A stretch of DNA of 64,000 bases, from positions 248,001-312,000 of the forward strand of contig CAXBNN010000001.1 of the NCBI GenBank assembly GCA_963977135.1, in the 5' to 3' direction. The position numbers were made by a program, and so were the translations under genes. The stretch is from UBA2040 sp963977135. GTDB lineage: Bacteria; Bacteroidota; Bacteroidia; Flavobacteriales_D; Crocinitomicaceae. The notes below the pieces were generated by a model, which was not told the DNA's origin, searched no databases, and worked only from the letters and a program-made list of their open reading frames with translations. Shown piece by piece: positions 17,738-27,127 of this stretch (its first letter is position 1; each line of letters begins with the position of its first letter).

Positions 17738-18826
17738 ATGAATTTTAAAGAAGTAAAGACCGATTGTCATCATTTTAGAACCACGATACCTTGCGCTCCT
17801 AATAAAAAAGAAGGAGTTATTTGCTCGGATTGTTCTCATTACAGACCTATTTCCAAACGTATTTTAATTATAAAATTAGGGGCTTTAGGTGATGTTATTC
17901 GCACTACTCCTTTGGTTGTAAAATACAAAGCATTGTATCCTGATGCCCATTTTACATGGATTACTCAGTCACCAGCAGTTTTGCCCACTGACGAAATACA
18001 ACAAATATTAAAGTGGGATGCCACTTCGATTTATATCATTGAAAATTCAAAATACGATATCGCAATTAATTTGGATAAGGAGCAAGAAGCTTGTAGCCTT
18101 TTGAAAAATGTTAATGCGAAAGAAAAATACGGATATACTTGGGGCGATTTTGCTATCGCACCCGCTACTCCAGCTGCAGAGCATAAATTAATGACAGGAT
18201 TTTTCGATTCAATTTCACTTGAAAACAAGAAAAGTTACCTCGAAGAAATATTTGAAATCTGTCATTTTAGCTTTGATCAAGAGCCATACCTCATTAATAA
18301 AAATGAAAAGTTGGTCGCTTTATGGGCGGATAAATGGAATAGACTTTCTGAAGGAAAAAAGATAGTTGGTTTGAACACTGGTTGCGGTCCTCGATGGAAT
18401 ACGCGCCTTTGGACTAATGAAGAATGGATAGCTTTAGCTGAAAAGCTTATGAAAGAAGGTTACTATCCAGTATTCTTGGGTGGAGCATTAGAACATGAGA
18501 AAAACTTGAAATTTGCAAGTGAAACAGGAGCTCATTATCCAGGTCATTTTTCTCTTGAGGAATTCATCGCATTGACAGATGGATGCGATTACATTGTTAC
18601 GCAAGTATCAATGATGATGCACATTGCAACAGCTTTGCAAAAGAAGATGATTTTAATGAATAACATCTTCAATAAATATGAATTTGAACTGTACAACCGA
18701 GGAACTATCGTAGAGCCTAAGAGCGGTTGTGAATGCTACTTTGGAAACACATGTAAGCGTGGTGAAAATTCCTGTATGCACGAAATCTCTCATAAGGACA
18801 TAGTTGAAGCAATTCAAAACTTATAA
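17738..18826 (+). CDS. Family 9 glycosyltransferase (heptosyltransferase-like) with cysteine-rich ends
   Basis: This 362-aa protein has the GT9 core from about residue 45 (ILIIKLGALGDVIRTTPLV) and the later nucleotide-sugar region (LNTGCGPRWNTRLW..., PGHFSLEEFIALTDGCDYIVT). GT9 enzymes transfer ADP-heptose onto LPS core. Unusual are an N-terminal Cys/His cluster (C10, H11, H12, C20, C30, C33) and a C-terminal one (GCECYFGNTC...NSC), which could bind a metal. It lies 4 nt upstream of a GT4 gene. The acceptor is unknown. Confidence 0.85.
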   Translation: MNFKEVKTDCHHFRTTIPCAPNKKEGVICSDCSHYRPISKRILIIKLGALGDVIRTTPLVVKYKALYPDAHFTWITQSPAVLPTDEIQQILKWDATSIYIIENSKYDIAINLDKEQEACSLLKNVNAKEKYGYTWGDFAIAPATPAAEHKLMTGFFDSISLENKKSYLEEIFEICHFSFDQEPYLINKNEKLVALWADKWNRLSEGKKIVGLNTGCGPRWNTRLWTNEEWIALAEKLMKEGYYPVFLGGALEHEKNLKFASETGAHYPGHFSLEEFIALTDGCDYIVTQVSMMMHIATALQKKMILMNNIFNKYEFELYNRGTIVEPKSGCECYFGNTCKRGENSCMHEISHKDIVEAIQNL

Positions 18827-18829
18827 TTC

Positions 18830-19963
18830 ATGAAATTTTCTTTTCTGTCTACTTTTTTTCCATTCCGTGGAGGTATTGCTCAGTTTAATGCATTACTGTT
18901 CAGGGAAATTGAAAAAGAAAATGAAATTGAAGCCATAACTTTCAAAAGACAATACCCGAACTTTCTATTTCCTGGAGAAACACAAATGGTTCAGGACGGA
19001 GACAAAGTGGATGAAATTCCAGCGAAACGAATTGTTGACAGCATTAATCCTTTAACTTGGTTTAAAGCGAGAAAATACCTGCGTAACAGCAGTCCAGATG
19101 TGGTTTTGACAAAATACTGGATGACCTTCTTTGGTCCGTCATTAGGATTGGCGCTGAAGAAATTGAATAAAAAAACGGTGCGAATTAGCATATTGGATAA
19201 TGTAATTCCTCATGAGAGACGTTTTTTTGATGGAATAGCCAATCGTACATTTTTGAAAAACAACGATGGATTTATTGTGATGTCGGATAAAGTATTGGCG
19301 GATTTATTAAAATTAAAGCCAGATGCAAAGTATTTGAGAGTCAATCATCCACTTTATAATCATTTCGGGGCTAAAATTGACCAAAATGAGGCCAAAGAGA
19401 AGTTGGGATTAGATCCCGAGAAGAAAACTCTTTTGTTTTTTGGCTTTATTAGAGCTTATAAAGGTTTGGATTTGCTTTTAGAAGCGTTTGATAAACTGGA
19501 TGATAGTTATCAATTGGTTGTAGCTGGAGAGATATATGGCGATTTTTCTCCTTACCAAACGATAATTGATAAAAGTCCGAATAAACATAACATACATTTA
19601 TTCAATCATTATATTCAGGATGATGAGGTTTCTTTATATTATTCTGCGGCAGATGTTTGTATTTTACCATACAAATCAGCTACGCAGAGCGGTATTACCT
19701 CAATTTCCTATCATTTCGAATTGCCAATTATAGCAACTGATGTAGGTGGTTTGAAAGAAACGATTTACGACGGAAAGACAGGGTTAATTGTGAATAAAGC
19801 TGAGCCAACAGAAATAAAAACTACTATTGAACGATACTTCTCAGAAGGAAAACAAGCCGAAATGCAAGACAATATTCGTGAAGAAAACAAGGAGAATTCT
19901 TGGCCTAATTTTACTCGAAAATTAGTCGATTTTAGTAAGGAATTGGTCAAATTAAAACACTGA
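18830..19963 (+). CDS. Family 4 glycosyltransferase
   Basis: This 377-aa GT-B glycosyltransferase has an N-terminal acceptor domain (FLSTFFPFRGGIAQFNALL). The C-terminal donor domain carries LLFFGFIRAYKGLDLLLEAF and the EX7E-like region (PYKSATQSGITSISYHFELPIIATDVGG). It starts 3 nt after the GT9 gene and probably acts in the same LPS or surface-glycan pathway. The sugar specificity cannot be read from sequence. Confidence 0.88.
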   Translation: MKFSFLSTFFPFRGGIAQFNALLFREIEKENEIEAITFKRQYPNFLFPGETQMVQDGDKVDEIPAKRIVDSINPLTWFKARKYLRNSSPDVVLTKYWMTFFGPSLGLALKKLNKKTVRISILDNVIPHERRFFDGIANRTFLKNNDGFIVMSDKVLADLLKLKPDAKYLRVNHPLYNHFGAKIDQNEAKEKLGLDPEKKTLLFFGFIRAYKGLDLLLEAFDKLDDSYQLVVAGEIYGDFSPYQTIIDKSPNKHNIHLFNHYIQDDEVSLYYSAADVCILPYKSATQSGITSISYHFELPIIATDVGGLKETIYDGKTGLIVNKAEPTEIKTTIERYFSEGKQAEMQDNIREENKENSWPNFTRKLVDFSKELVKLKH

Positions 19964-20004
19964 ATCAAGGAATTTTAAGAAAAAAAATCACCTTATAGTA
20001 AAAG

Positions 20005-20039
20005 TTGGTTGATTATAAGAATTCTAAATTCTATATTTG
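20005..20039 (+). promoter_or_regulatory. Promoter of secDF
   Basis: TTG (20009-20011), a 20-nt spacer and TATATTTG (20032-20039) are followed by CACCCT. The start codon lies 36 nt downstream. Confidence 0.75.
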
Positions 20040-20075
20040 CACCCTTTAAATAGATACTTAAACGATAACAATACA

Positions 20076-23000
20076 ATGCGTAATAAAGGATTTCTTTGGT
20101 TTATAACGATTTTATTAACGGCAATTTGCGTTTACCAATTGTCGTTTACTTGGGTTTCCAACTCAGTAGAGAACAAAGCTAATCGTGAAGCTACAAACCT
20201 TGTTGAAGAGCTGAAAAAAGAAGCTGCGAAAACAGACAACAAAGCGTTTTTACCAAACGGCACAGCAGTTGACTTCAATAAGCCAGAGGGTGAAGAGTTA
20301 GCAAAAGCTGCATTCATCAACCAAATATTAAGAGCTAAATCTGAGAAATCTGTATATCCAGTCTTGGGTTCTACGTTCTCAGAAGTTAAGAAAAGAAGTT
20401 TGGCTTTCGGATTGGACTTAGTAGGAGGTATGTCTGTTACTTTGGAAATCTCGATTCCAGAATTGTTGGAAAGTTTTGCTAGAAACCCACGGGATTTGAC
20501 TTTCAAAAAACCATACGATAGTGCAAAAAGCATCTATTCAAAAGAAGGTGGAGATTTCGTATCAATCTTCGCAGATGAGTACAAAAGAATTAATAAAGGC
20601 CAGCCGATTGTTAAATCAATGGCTATATCAGATATCGAAGAATTGGGTAAAAACTCAACAGACGCTGACGTAGTGGCTTTCTTTAACGAGAAGATTTCTA
20701 GTTCAATGGACGGAGTTGAACAAATCATGAACCGTCGTATTAACCAATTCGGTGTTGCTCAACCTAACATTCAAAAAGATCCAGCAAACAATCGTTTGTA
20801 CATTGAGTTACCAGGTGTTCAGGATGAGGCGACAGTTGCAAGTAAATTACAATCAACTGCGAATCTTCAATTCTTTGAAACATACCAAGGAAACGAAATT
20901 GCTGCACAATGGCAACAAGCAAGTGAAATTTCTAGAAGTGCTGAAGTTTCATTGGATGAATTAGAAGAAACGTCAATTGATACTACTGTAAATTCTACTG
21001 ACACTACTATTTCTGAGTTAGATGCCTTGACAAATGGTAAAACAGAAAAGACAGGTAATAAAGGATTAGCAGAATTGGTTAAAAATAGCGGAGGTTACAC
21101 AATTGGAACAGTTGCTGTTGTTGACAAACCTGCTGTAGATAAAATATTAAGACGTGCTGACGTAATGTCTGCGCTACCAGAAGATTTAAGATTCATGTGG
21201 GGTGCTGCTCCTGAGCTTATTAACACTGGATCAAAGGAAATGGCGTATGTATTGTATGCTGTTAAAATGCCAGAAAATGGAAAAGCTTTAGTAGGCGGTG
21301 GTGATATTAAAACTGCTTCTACTGGATTTGATCAAACATCAGCGTTGGTTACTGTTGATTTGGAGATGAATGAAGAAGGAGCTGACAAATGGGCTCAGAT
21401 GACTGCTGATAATAAAGATCGTTTGGTTGCCATTACAATGGATAACGTCGTATTTAGTGCGCCGAGAGTAAACGAAGCTATTAACGGTGGAAGAACTCAA
21501 ATCTCTGGAAGCTTTTCAGTTGAAGAAGCAAATGACTTATCAGGATTGTTGAACGGTGGAGCTTTGCCTGCACCTGCTGTAATCAAAGAGCAAACAAAAG
21601 TAGGTCCAACAATTGGAGCTGAAAATACACGTTCTGGTTTAATCTCTTTTGGATTTGCCTTATTGTTGGTATTCATCTATATGTTCTTCTATTACGGCAG
21701 AGCAGGTTTAATTGCGGATATCGCTTTATTTGCGAACATCTTATTCATATTTGGAACACTTGCTTCATTTGGAGCAGTTCTTACATTGGCCGGTATCGCA
21801 GGTATCGTTTTAACAATTGGTATGGCGGTCGATGCCAACGTACTTATCTTTGAACGTATTCGTGAAGAACAAACTGCTGGAAAAGATTTGAGATCAGCTA
21901 TTGATACTGGTTTCCAAAAAGCATTGTCTTCTATCATTGATGCCAACGTTACCACTTTATTAACGGCTATCGTTTTGAAAGTGTTTGGTTCAGGACCAAT
22001 TGAATCATTTGCTACGACCTTAATCATCGGTATTTTCACGTCTGTATTTGCAGCTTTGGTTATCTCTAGATTGATAATCAACAGAATGTTGGATAAAGGA
22101 AAAACCATTGAATTTGAAACGAAATGGACAAAAGGTGCATTCAAGAATTTGAATTTTGATTTCGTAGGGAATAGAAAGAAATTCTATGCAATTTCAGGAA
22201 TACTTGTTGCAATAGGAATTGCATCTTTAGCGTTAAGAGGTTTAAGCCCAAGTGTTGAATTCTCCGGTGGTCGCACTTACGGTGTTAAATTTGAGAAATC
22301 AGCGAAAAACGAAATCGATTTTGTTCGTAAGAATTTGGCAAAAGAATTTGTAGAAAATGGCAAATCAGCTTCTATAGACTTAAAGACGAAAACAAACAAC
22401 TATTTCTTAGAAATCACAACCAATTACAAATTGGGTGATGAGTCTGCATCAAATTTGGTGAAAGAGAAATTAGAGAAAGGTTTGGAAGCAAGTAAATCTA
22501 AATTGGGTGGATATGAAATCCAGGAATCTAGAACAGTTTCGCCAACGATTTCTGGTGAGTTGAAAACTTCTTCTACAATTGCTGTAATCTTGGCGATGAT
22601 CATCATCTTTGCATACATCTTGATGCGATTCGGAACATGGCAGTTCTCTACTGGAGCTATCCTTGCGATGCTTCATGATGTTATCTTAGTATTGGCTTGT
22701 TTTGCAATATTCCACGGAATACTACCTTTCAACATGGATATTGATCAAGCGTTTATCGCCGCAATTTTGACCGTAATTGGTTACTCGATAAATGATACGG
22801 TAATTGTATTTGATAGAATTCGTGAGAATTTGAAATTCAAAAAAGCTGATACTAGTCATACAGAGCAAATTAATGAATCATTGAACTCTACTTTATCTAG
22901 AACGATTAATACTTCCATGACAACGTTTGTTGTATTGTTGGTAATCTTCTTGTTCGGCGGTGCAGCAATTAAAGGATTTATCTTTGCTTTGATGGTTGGA

Positions 23001-23078
23001 GTTGGAGTTGGAACTTACTCAAGTTTGTGTATTGCAACACCATTATTGATTGACTTGACTAAAAAGATTAAAGCATAA
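20076..23078 (+). CDS. secDF: Protein translocase SecD-SecF fusion
   Basis: This 1000-aa inner-membrane protein uses proton motive force to complete Sec-dependent export. SecD comes first (N-terminal helix, LGLDLVGGMSVTLEI, then the TM cluster with GMAVDANVLIFERIREE). SecF follows (about residue 700 onward, FSGGRTYGVKFE, then GYSINDTVIVFDRIREN). A Ser/Thr/Asp-rich low-complexity stretch around 300-330 interrupts the SecD periplasmic domain, as seen in other Bacteroidota. ATG 20076 fits the N-terminal TM helix; the upstream in-frame codons lie in the promoter. Confidence 0.96.
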   Translation: MRNKGFLWFITILLTAICVYQLSFTWVSNSVENKANREATNLVEELKKEAAKTDNKAFLPNGTAVDFNKPEGEELAKAAFINQILRAKSEKSVYPVLGSTFSEVKKRSLAFGLDLVGGMSVTLEISIPELLESFARNPRDLTFKKPYDSAKSIYSKEGGDFVSIFADEYKRINKGQPIVKSMAISDIEELGKNSTDADVVAFFNEKISSSMDGVEQIMNRRINQFGVAQPNIQKDPANNRLYIELPGVQDEATVASKLQSTANLQFFETYQGNEIAAQWQQASEISRSAEVSLDELEETSIDTTVNSTDTTISELDALTNGKTEKTGNKGLAELVKNSGGYTIGTVAVVDKPAVDKILRRADVMSALPEDLRFMWGAAPELINTGSKEMAYVLYAVKMPENGKALVGGGDIKTASTGFDQTSALVTVDLEMNEEGADKWAQMTADNKDRLVAITMDNVVFSAPRVNEAINGGRTQISGSFSVEEANDLSGLLNGGALPAPAVIKEQTKVGPTIGAENTRSGLISFGFALLLVFIYMFFYYGRAGLIADIALFANILFIFGTLASFGAVLTLAGIAGIVLTIGMAVDANVLIFERIREEQTAGKDLRSAIDTGFQKALSSIIDANVTTLLTAIVLKVFGSGPIESFATTLIIGIFTSVFAALVISRLIINRMLDKGKTIEFETKWTKGAFKNLNFDFVGNRKKFYAISGILVAIGIASLALRGLSPSVEFSGGRTYGVKFEKSAKNEIDFVRKNLAKEFVENGKSASIDLKTKTNNYFLEITTNYKLGDESASNLVKEKLEKGLEASKSKLGGYEIQESRTVSPTISGELKTSSTIAVILAMIIIFAYILMRFGTWQFSTGAILAMLHDVILVLACFAIFHGILPFNMDIDQAFIAAILTVIGYSINDTVIVFDRIRENLKFKKADTSHTEQINESLNSTLSRTINTSMTTFVVLLVIFLFGGAAIKGFIFALMVGVGVGTYSSLCIATPLLIDLTKKIKA

Positions 23079-23102
23079 GCTTTTAAATAGAAAACATTTT
23101 GA

Positions 23103-23137
23103 AAAACCGACAATCTTTTGATTGTCGGTTTTTTTTT
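23103..23137 (+). terminator. Rho-independent terminator after secDF
   Basis: The stem ACCGACAAT/ATTGTCGGT has a short CTTTTG loop and is followed by a run of at least eight T residues. Confidence 0.9.
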
Positions 23138-23565
23138 GTGGCAAAGACTTTAGATGTTAGACAATAGACTGAGGATTTGAATTGTCAATAGTCAACTGTC
23201 AAAATAAACGGGGATTATCTGCGATGCTGCTTCGCGGTAAAAGGGTTTTGGGATGAACCATGATTTTTTAAAGAAGAATTGGATTAAAGAGAGATTAACG
23301 CGAGTTTGGATTAGTCCAAAAATGAAATCCCGGCAATCTGTTCATCCGTAAAATCCAGTTTTCACTTTTGTATACTCTTCAAAAAAACCTTTAAATCAAC
23401 AGGAATGTTTCTAGAATCAATAACAATGAAAAATAACTAGCTTTTTACAACGTTATCCTCCATATGAACGTCTTAGTAGTAAAGCGACAATAAAGTGATT
23501 GTAATTGTAGGGATAGTAGTTGTAGTAAGTCTTTATCGGATTCTTTTCGATAAAGGATTTTAAGT
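23138..23565. other. Convergent intergenic stretch with degenerate TTGAC heptamers
   Basis: About 430 bases between the 3' ends of secDF and the GIY-YIG nuclease gene hold no credible ORF. At 23182-23202 the minus strand reads three 7-mers in a row (TTGACAG, TTGACTA, TTGACAA), the same unit as the array at 42659. Fragments such as CATCCGTAAAATCC near 23340 resemble the second array there. The rest shows no structure I can name. Confidence 0.5.
23182..23202 (-). repeat. Three-unit TTGACNN heptamer repeat
   Basis: Read on the minus strand, three consecutive heptamers each start with TTGAC. The segment TTGACTATTGACAA is identical to the end of the array at 42659-42693. Confidence 0.6.
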
Positions 23566-24936
23566 TTATATTCTTACCAGATTCATTTTATCCGATTTCC
23601 GTAAATAGCCACTGATAATCGTTTTTGCATCCCTGTCTTCTTGATACATTTCAATGAAACGCTTCCATTTAAACTGAGGCTGTTTGTGAAAGAAGTAGGG
23701 AGCATATCCAAAGCCTATCAAAGTGCCATTTTCAACTAATATCAATGATTTTTCATTCTTTTGGCGACCATTTTCTATAATGTAGAATGATTCACCATTA
23801 AGATTTAAATCATCCACCATCTTTGTTGCACGAGTATTGTAGTCTTCAACGCTTTCTTCGCCTACACAAGCCCCTTTACATTTTTTAATACTGTGATGAA
23901 AGCAGGCAGATTTCGTTGGGTACAAATCATTCAGTTTTTGACACAACTCATATTCCTCCGTCCAGCGACTGAGCATTTCCACTCCTTCACGTTTTGTCGT
24001 AAAAGCTGCAATAGGGTAGTCTTGTGTCTTGGAACTTTGTCCAACAAACATGCGCACATATCCAGAATCGTCAGTATAATCGTACAAACCATAAGGAAAC
24101 TTGCTGCGTTTCAACATGTGATTGAAGCGTGGCCGATGTTGTTTAATCAACATAGATTCTTGAAGCAAAGCAATGATCTCTGAACCTGTCAATTCATGTT
24201 CAATACGAGAAATCAAATCACGCATTTCTAGGCCTTTTTTCGTTTTGGTATTGCGCAAATGCTGTTCTACTCGTTTTTTAATGTTTATGCTTTTACCTAT
24301 GTAGATAAGAATATTGTTCTCGTCGTAGAATTTATAGACACCGGTTTTGGAAGGTAAACTGTCCAATTCGTCTATGTTCAGGTTGGGATGGAGAACCGCT
24401 GGATTGATATCTTCTTGAATGAATTTCTGAATTCCAGCTGTACTAGTTTCATGAAGAAGCGTAAACAAATTGGCAGTTGCCAAAGCATCACCACCAGCAC
24501 GGTGTCGGTTTTCAATGACAAATCCTAAAGCTCTTGTCAATTTCCCTAAGGAATAAGAATCGTGTCCAGGAAGGATAAATCGACTTGCGCGAACTGTACA
24601 CAAATGCGGACGACGGTAATCAAAACCTAAAGTCCTAAATTCATGACGAATAATGCCATAATCGAAGCCAACGTTGTGTGCTACGAAAACACAGTCTTCT
24701 GTAAATTCAACAATTTTCTTGGCAACCTCGAAGAATTTCGGAGCACCTTTCACCATACTATTCGAAATTCCAGTAAGGTTTGTGATGAACGGCGGAATAT
24801 CCATTTCTGGATCTAGAAGCGTTTCGTACTCGTCGATAATTTTGTAACCGTCGTGTTTGTAAATTGCAATCTCAGTGATTTTGGAGCTTTTTGGACTTCC
24901 TCCAGTAGTTTCTATATCTATAATTGCAAAATTCAC
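23566..24936 (-). CDS. DnaQ-type exonuclease fused to GIY-YIG nuclease (UvrC N-terminal/Cho-like)
   Basis: This 456-aa protein begins with a DEDD 3'-5' exonuclease domain (MNFAIIDIETTGG, then ...FVAHNVGFDYGIIRHEF and HRAGGDALATANL) to about residue 165. A GIY-YIG nuclease follows (TGVYKFYDENNILIYIGKSINIKKRVEQH, about 200-280) and then a C-terminal region with several cysteines (CFHHSIKKCKGACVGEE). The layout is used for DNA repair nucleases in several phyla. ATG 24936 starts directly at the exonuclease motif. Confidence 0.9.
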   Translation of the reverse strand: MNFAIIDIETTGGSPKSSKITEIAIYKHDGYKIIDEYETLLDPEMDIPPFITNLTGISNSMVKGAPKFFEVAKKIVEFTEDCVFVAHNVGFDYGIIRHEFRTLGFDYRRPHLCTVRASRFILPGHDSYSLGKLTRALGFVIENRHRAGGDALATANLFTLLHETSTAGIQKFIQEDINPAVLHPNLNIDELDSLPSKTGVYKFYDENNILIYIGKSINIKKRVEQHLRNTKTKKGLEMRDLISRIEHELTGSEIIALLQESMLIKQHRPRFNHMLKRSKFPYGLYDYTDDSGYVRMFVGQSSKTQDYPIAAFTTKREGVEMLSRWTEEYELCQKLNDLYPTKSACFHHSIKKCKGACVGEESVEDYNTRATKMVDDLNLNGESFYIIENGRQKNEKSLILVENGTLIGFGYAPYFFHKQPQFKWKRFIEMYQEDRDAKTIISGYLRKSDKMNLVRI

Positions 24937-25092
24937 TTCTTATTTTATCCTTTTTTAGATTCTAATTCTTAATATGTAAAGGTATTAATTCAAAAAGTAA
25001 GATAGGAATTTATTTTTGCCTCAATTCAAAATAAAATGTTGTAAGAAAGTTATTGCTACACGTTTTCTTCTTCAAAACATAATTGTCAAGAA

Positions 25093-25128
25093 ACGAAAAG
25101 GAGCGACACCTATAAAAAGTCCCGCTCC
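25093..25128 (-). terminator. Terminator after the PspC-domain gene
   Basis: On the minus strand GGAGCG and CGCTCC pair around an AT-rich loop and are followed by TTTTC, 29 nt beyond the stop codon at 25157. The T-run is short. Confidence 0.6.
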
Positions 25129-25156
25129 AATCCTGTTATGAAAGATAATACTGTTT

Positions 25157-26695
25157 TTATAAATTAATAACGACGCTTTCAGATCGTGGTTCTTCTTCCC
25201 AATCTATTTCTGTACCGCTTGGATATTTAAAATCATCGTTTACCTTAACCGATTTTCCTTTCGGTACTTGAACATATACGTGAACGCGTTGATTGCGGAT
25301 TTTGTCCTCTAAGGGAAAATGGAAAGTATTTGGAATTGAATAATTCGTACCATTTTGCGCTACTTTGAATTGTATGTTTTTCGCACGGCGCAAGGCATCT
25401 CTATCGTTCCGGCTTGAAGCAATTTTTTCTTCAATAATGTGATAAAGGGAGTCCGGTGATTCTTCATAATAAATGCGAACGCCGCGTTCTTCAACTCCAT
25501 TTTTTGTAATCAACAACCAGTAGTTTCTGCCGTTTCGTCTATTGTATCCGTTGTGGCGATAGTTGTTTATGTAATAATCGTCATCGGCAGTTTTGATGGT
25601 AATTGGCTCAGAACTTGAAGCAATTTCTGTTTCAATGGCTTTCTCCATACTGTATTCACGTGCCACAGTCGATCCGAAGTAAAAAGCGAGAATTACGCCA
25701 ATAATCCCAAGGAAAAACATGCTTCGAGATAGGTGTTTATACCATGGATAACGAAGATTAAAGAGCAATCGAGTTCCTGAAGCAATCAACCATATAATTC
25801 CAGCAATTGCTAAAATAGAACCTGAAATCCACATAAAATTCAGTTGTTCAGGGTCTTCAAAAAAGAGTAATCCAAAATCGTAAAGGCCTAAAAAACCATC
25901 CGCTGTTTTTACAGGTGTTGTTCCCCAGTGGCTAAAAACCGCTATAAAAAAGCCGACGCTAAAAACGATACCCATTACAAGAAGAAATACGCCAAATGCC
26001 TTCGAAATGATTTTCCCTATGGCTCTGAAGAAATTTTGAATAACATTGTTTCTTTCCATGTTATTGGTGAATTTTTGTGAACTTCTTGTAATGCGTTCAG
26101 CCGCTTGTTCTACTTCTTCACGAACATTTTCCACTGTTATTGGTCTACCTTGCATACGCAGACGATCAATATGTGTATGTGCTGTTGGAAGTACTATCCA
26201 TAAAATAATATAAAGTGGAACACCAAAACCTGCAGCCATTGTGAAGAGGATGAATAATATTCTAACAAGAATAATGTCCATTTTTAAATACGAAGCTAAA
26301 CCGGCACAAACACCTGCCAGAGCACCTCTTTCCGCATCACGGTACAAACGTTTTTCGGAGCGCTGATAACTTGCGTTTTCACTATTGTACGTCTCCTTTT
26401 TTTCTTCGGATGTAGAATTCGTTGTTTCCTCTTCATCGATAAACTGTTCTGGCTCACCAAGTGTTTCAATGGTTTCTTGAACATCTTTGACTTCTATAAC
26501 TTCTTTTCTGGTGTTCAAACCATTGGTGAAAAGTTCGACTATTCGAAGTTCAATGTCTTCCAGAATTTCTTCCTTCCCATTTACCGAACTTAATTTGGCT
26601 TCAAGGCGCTTCATGTAATCTTGCAAGATTTCATAAGCATCTTCCTCAATTAAAAAATTGATGCCTTTGATGTGTATGGATATTGTCTTTTTCAT
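25157..26695 (-). CDS. PspC-domain membrane protein
   Basis: This 512-aa protein has an N-terminal helical sensor-like region (MKKTISIHIKGINFLIEEDAYEIL, LEDIELRIVELF; about 1-100). A PspC domain follows (RLYRDAERGALAGVCAGLASYLKMDIILVRILF, about 118-175) and then several membrane helices (three or more between 225 and 345). The extracytoplasmic C-terminal part is beta-rich. PspC proteins act in envelope-stress responses. The ATG at 26695 lies 2 nt after the stop of the PadR-type regulator gene, so the two form an operon and the regulator probably controls both. Confidence 0.88.
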   Translation of the reverse strand: MKKTISIHIKGINFLIEEDAYEILQDYMKRLEAKLSSVNGKEEILEDIELRIVELFTNGLNTRKEVIEVKDVQETIETLGEPEQFIDEEETTNSTSEEKKETYNSENASYQRSEKRLYRDAERGALAGVCAGLASYLKMDIILVRILFILFTMAAGFGVPLYIILWIVLPTAHTHIDRLRMQGRPITVENVREEVEQAAERITRSSQKFTNNMERNNVIQNFFRAIGKIISKAFGVFLLVMGIVFSVGFFIAVFSHWGTTPVKTADGFLGLYDFGLLFFEDPEQLNFMWISGSILAIAGIIWLIASGTRLLFNLRYPWYKHLSRSMFFLGIIGVILAFYFGSTVAREYSMEKAIETEIASSSEPITIKTADDDYYINNYRHNGYNRRNGRNYWLLITKNGVEERGVRIYYEESPDSLYHIIEEKIASSRNDRDALRRAKNIQFKVAQNGTNYSIPNTFHFPLEDKIRNQRVHVYVQVPKGKSVKVNDDFKYPSGTEIDWEEEPRSESVVINL

Positions 26696-26697
26696 AA

Positions 26698-27021
26698 CTA
26701 TTTGCTTAATAGATTTACGGCCGAGCTCAATTCCGACCATGTTTTCGTTAAATCTTTGTGGAAGGTTTTCCCTTCCGATGTTAAACTATAATATTTTCGT
26801 GGCGGACCACTTGGTGACTCTTCCCAACGATAGGAGAGGAGTTCCATGTTTTTGAGGCGCGTCAATAATGGGTAAAGTGTTCCTTCAACAACAATTAGTT
26901 TTGCTGATTTCAAGGATTCTAAAATTTCAGAGGGGTAGGCTTCTTTCTTTTTTAAGATAGAAAGAATACAAAATTCCAAAATTCCTTTCCGCATTTGCGC
27001 TTGAGTATTCTCTGCGTTCAT
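26698..27021 (-). CDS. PadR-family transcriptional regulator
   Basis: This 107-aa winged-helix protein starts at MNAENTQAQMRKGILEFCILSIL. It has the PadR-type helix-turn-helix (YPSEILESLKSAKLIVVEGTLYPLLTRLKNMELLSYRWEES) and a single C-terminal helix. It is the first gene of a pair with the PspC protein, a common Bacteroidota arrangement. A 16-bp palindrome covers its -33 region, suggesting autorepression. Confidence 0.92.
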   Translation of the reverse strand: MNAENTQAQMRKGILEFCILSILKKKEAYPSEILESLKSAKLIVVEGTLYPLLTRLKNMELLSYRWEESPSGPPRKYYSLTSEGKTFHKDLTKTWSELSSAVNLLSK

Positions 27022-27036
27022 TGCTAATGTTTTTTA

Positions 27037-27072
27037 CAAAGATATATGTTTTAAATTGTATTTTGCAATACA
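27037..27072 (-). promoter_or_regulatory. padR-pspC promoter with overlapping palindromic operator
   Basis: On the minus strand TTG (27068-27066), a 21-nt spacer and TATCTTTG (27044-27037) form a good promoter. The perfect palindrome TGTATT-TTGC-AATACA spans 27057-27072 and covers the -33 element. PadR proteins bind inverted repeats of this kind. Confidence 0.6.
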
Positions 27073-27127
27073 TAGTACTATAAACTTTCAAAATATTTTT
27101 AATTAATATTGATTATCAAGCATTTAA

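Noticed and set aside
20132..20533. Minus-strand ORF of 133 aa inside secDF
   Set aside because: Shadow of the SecD frame.
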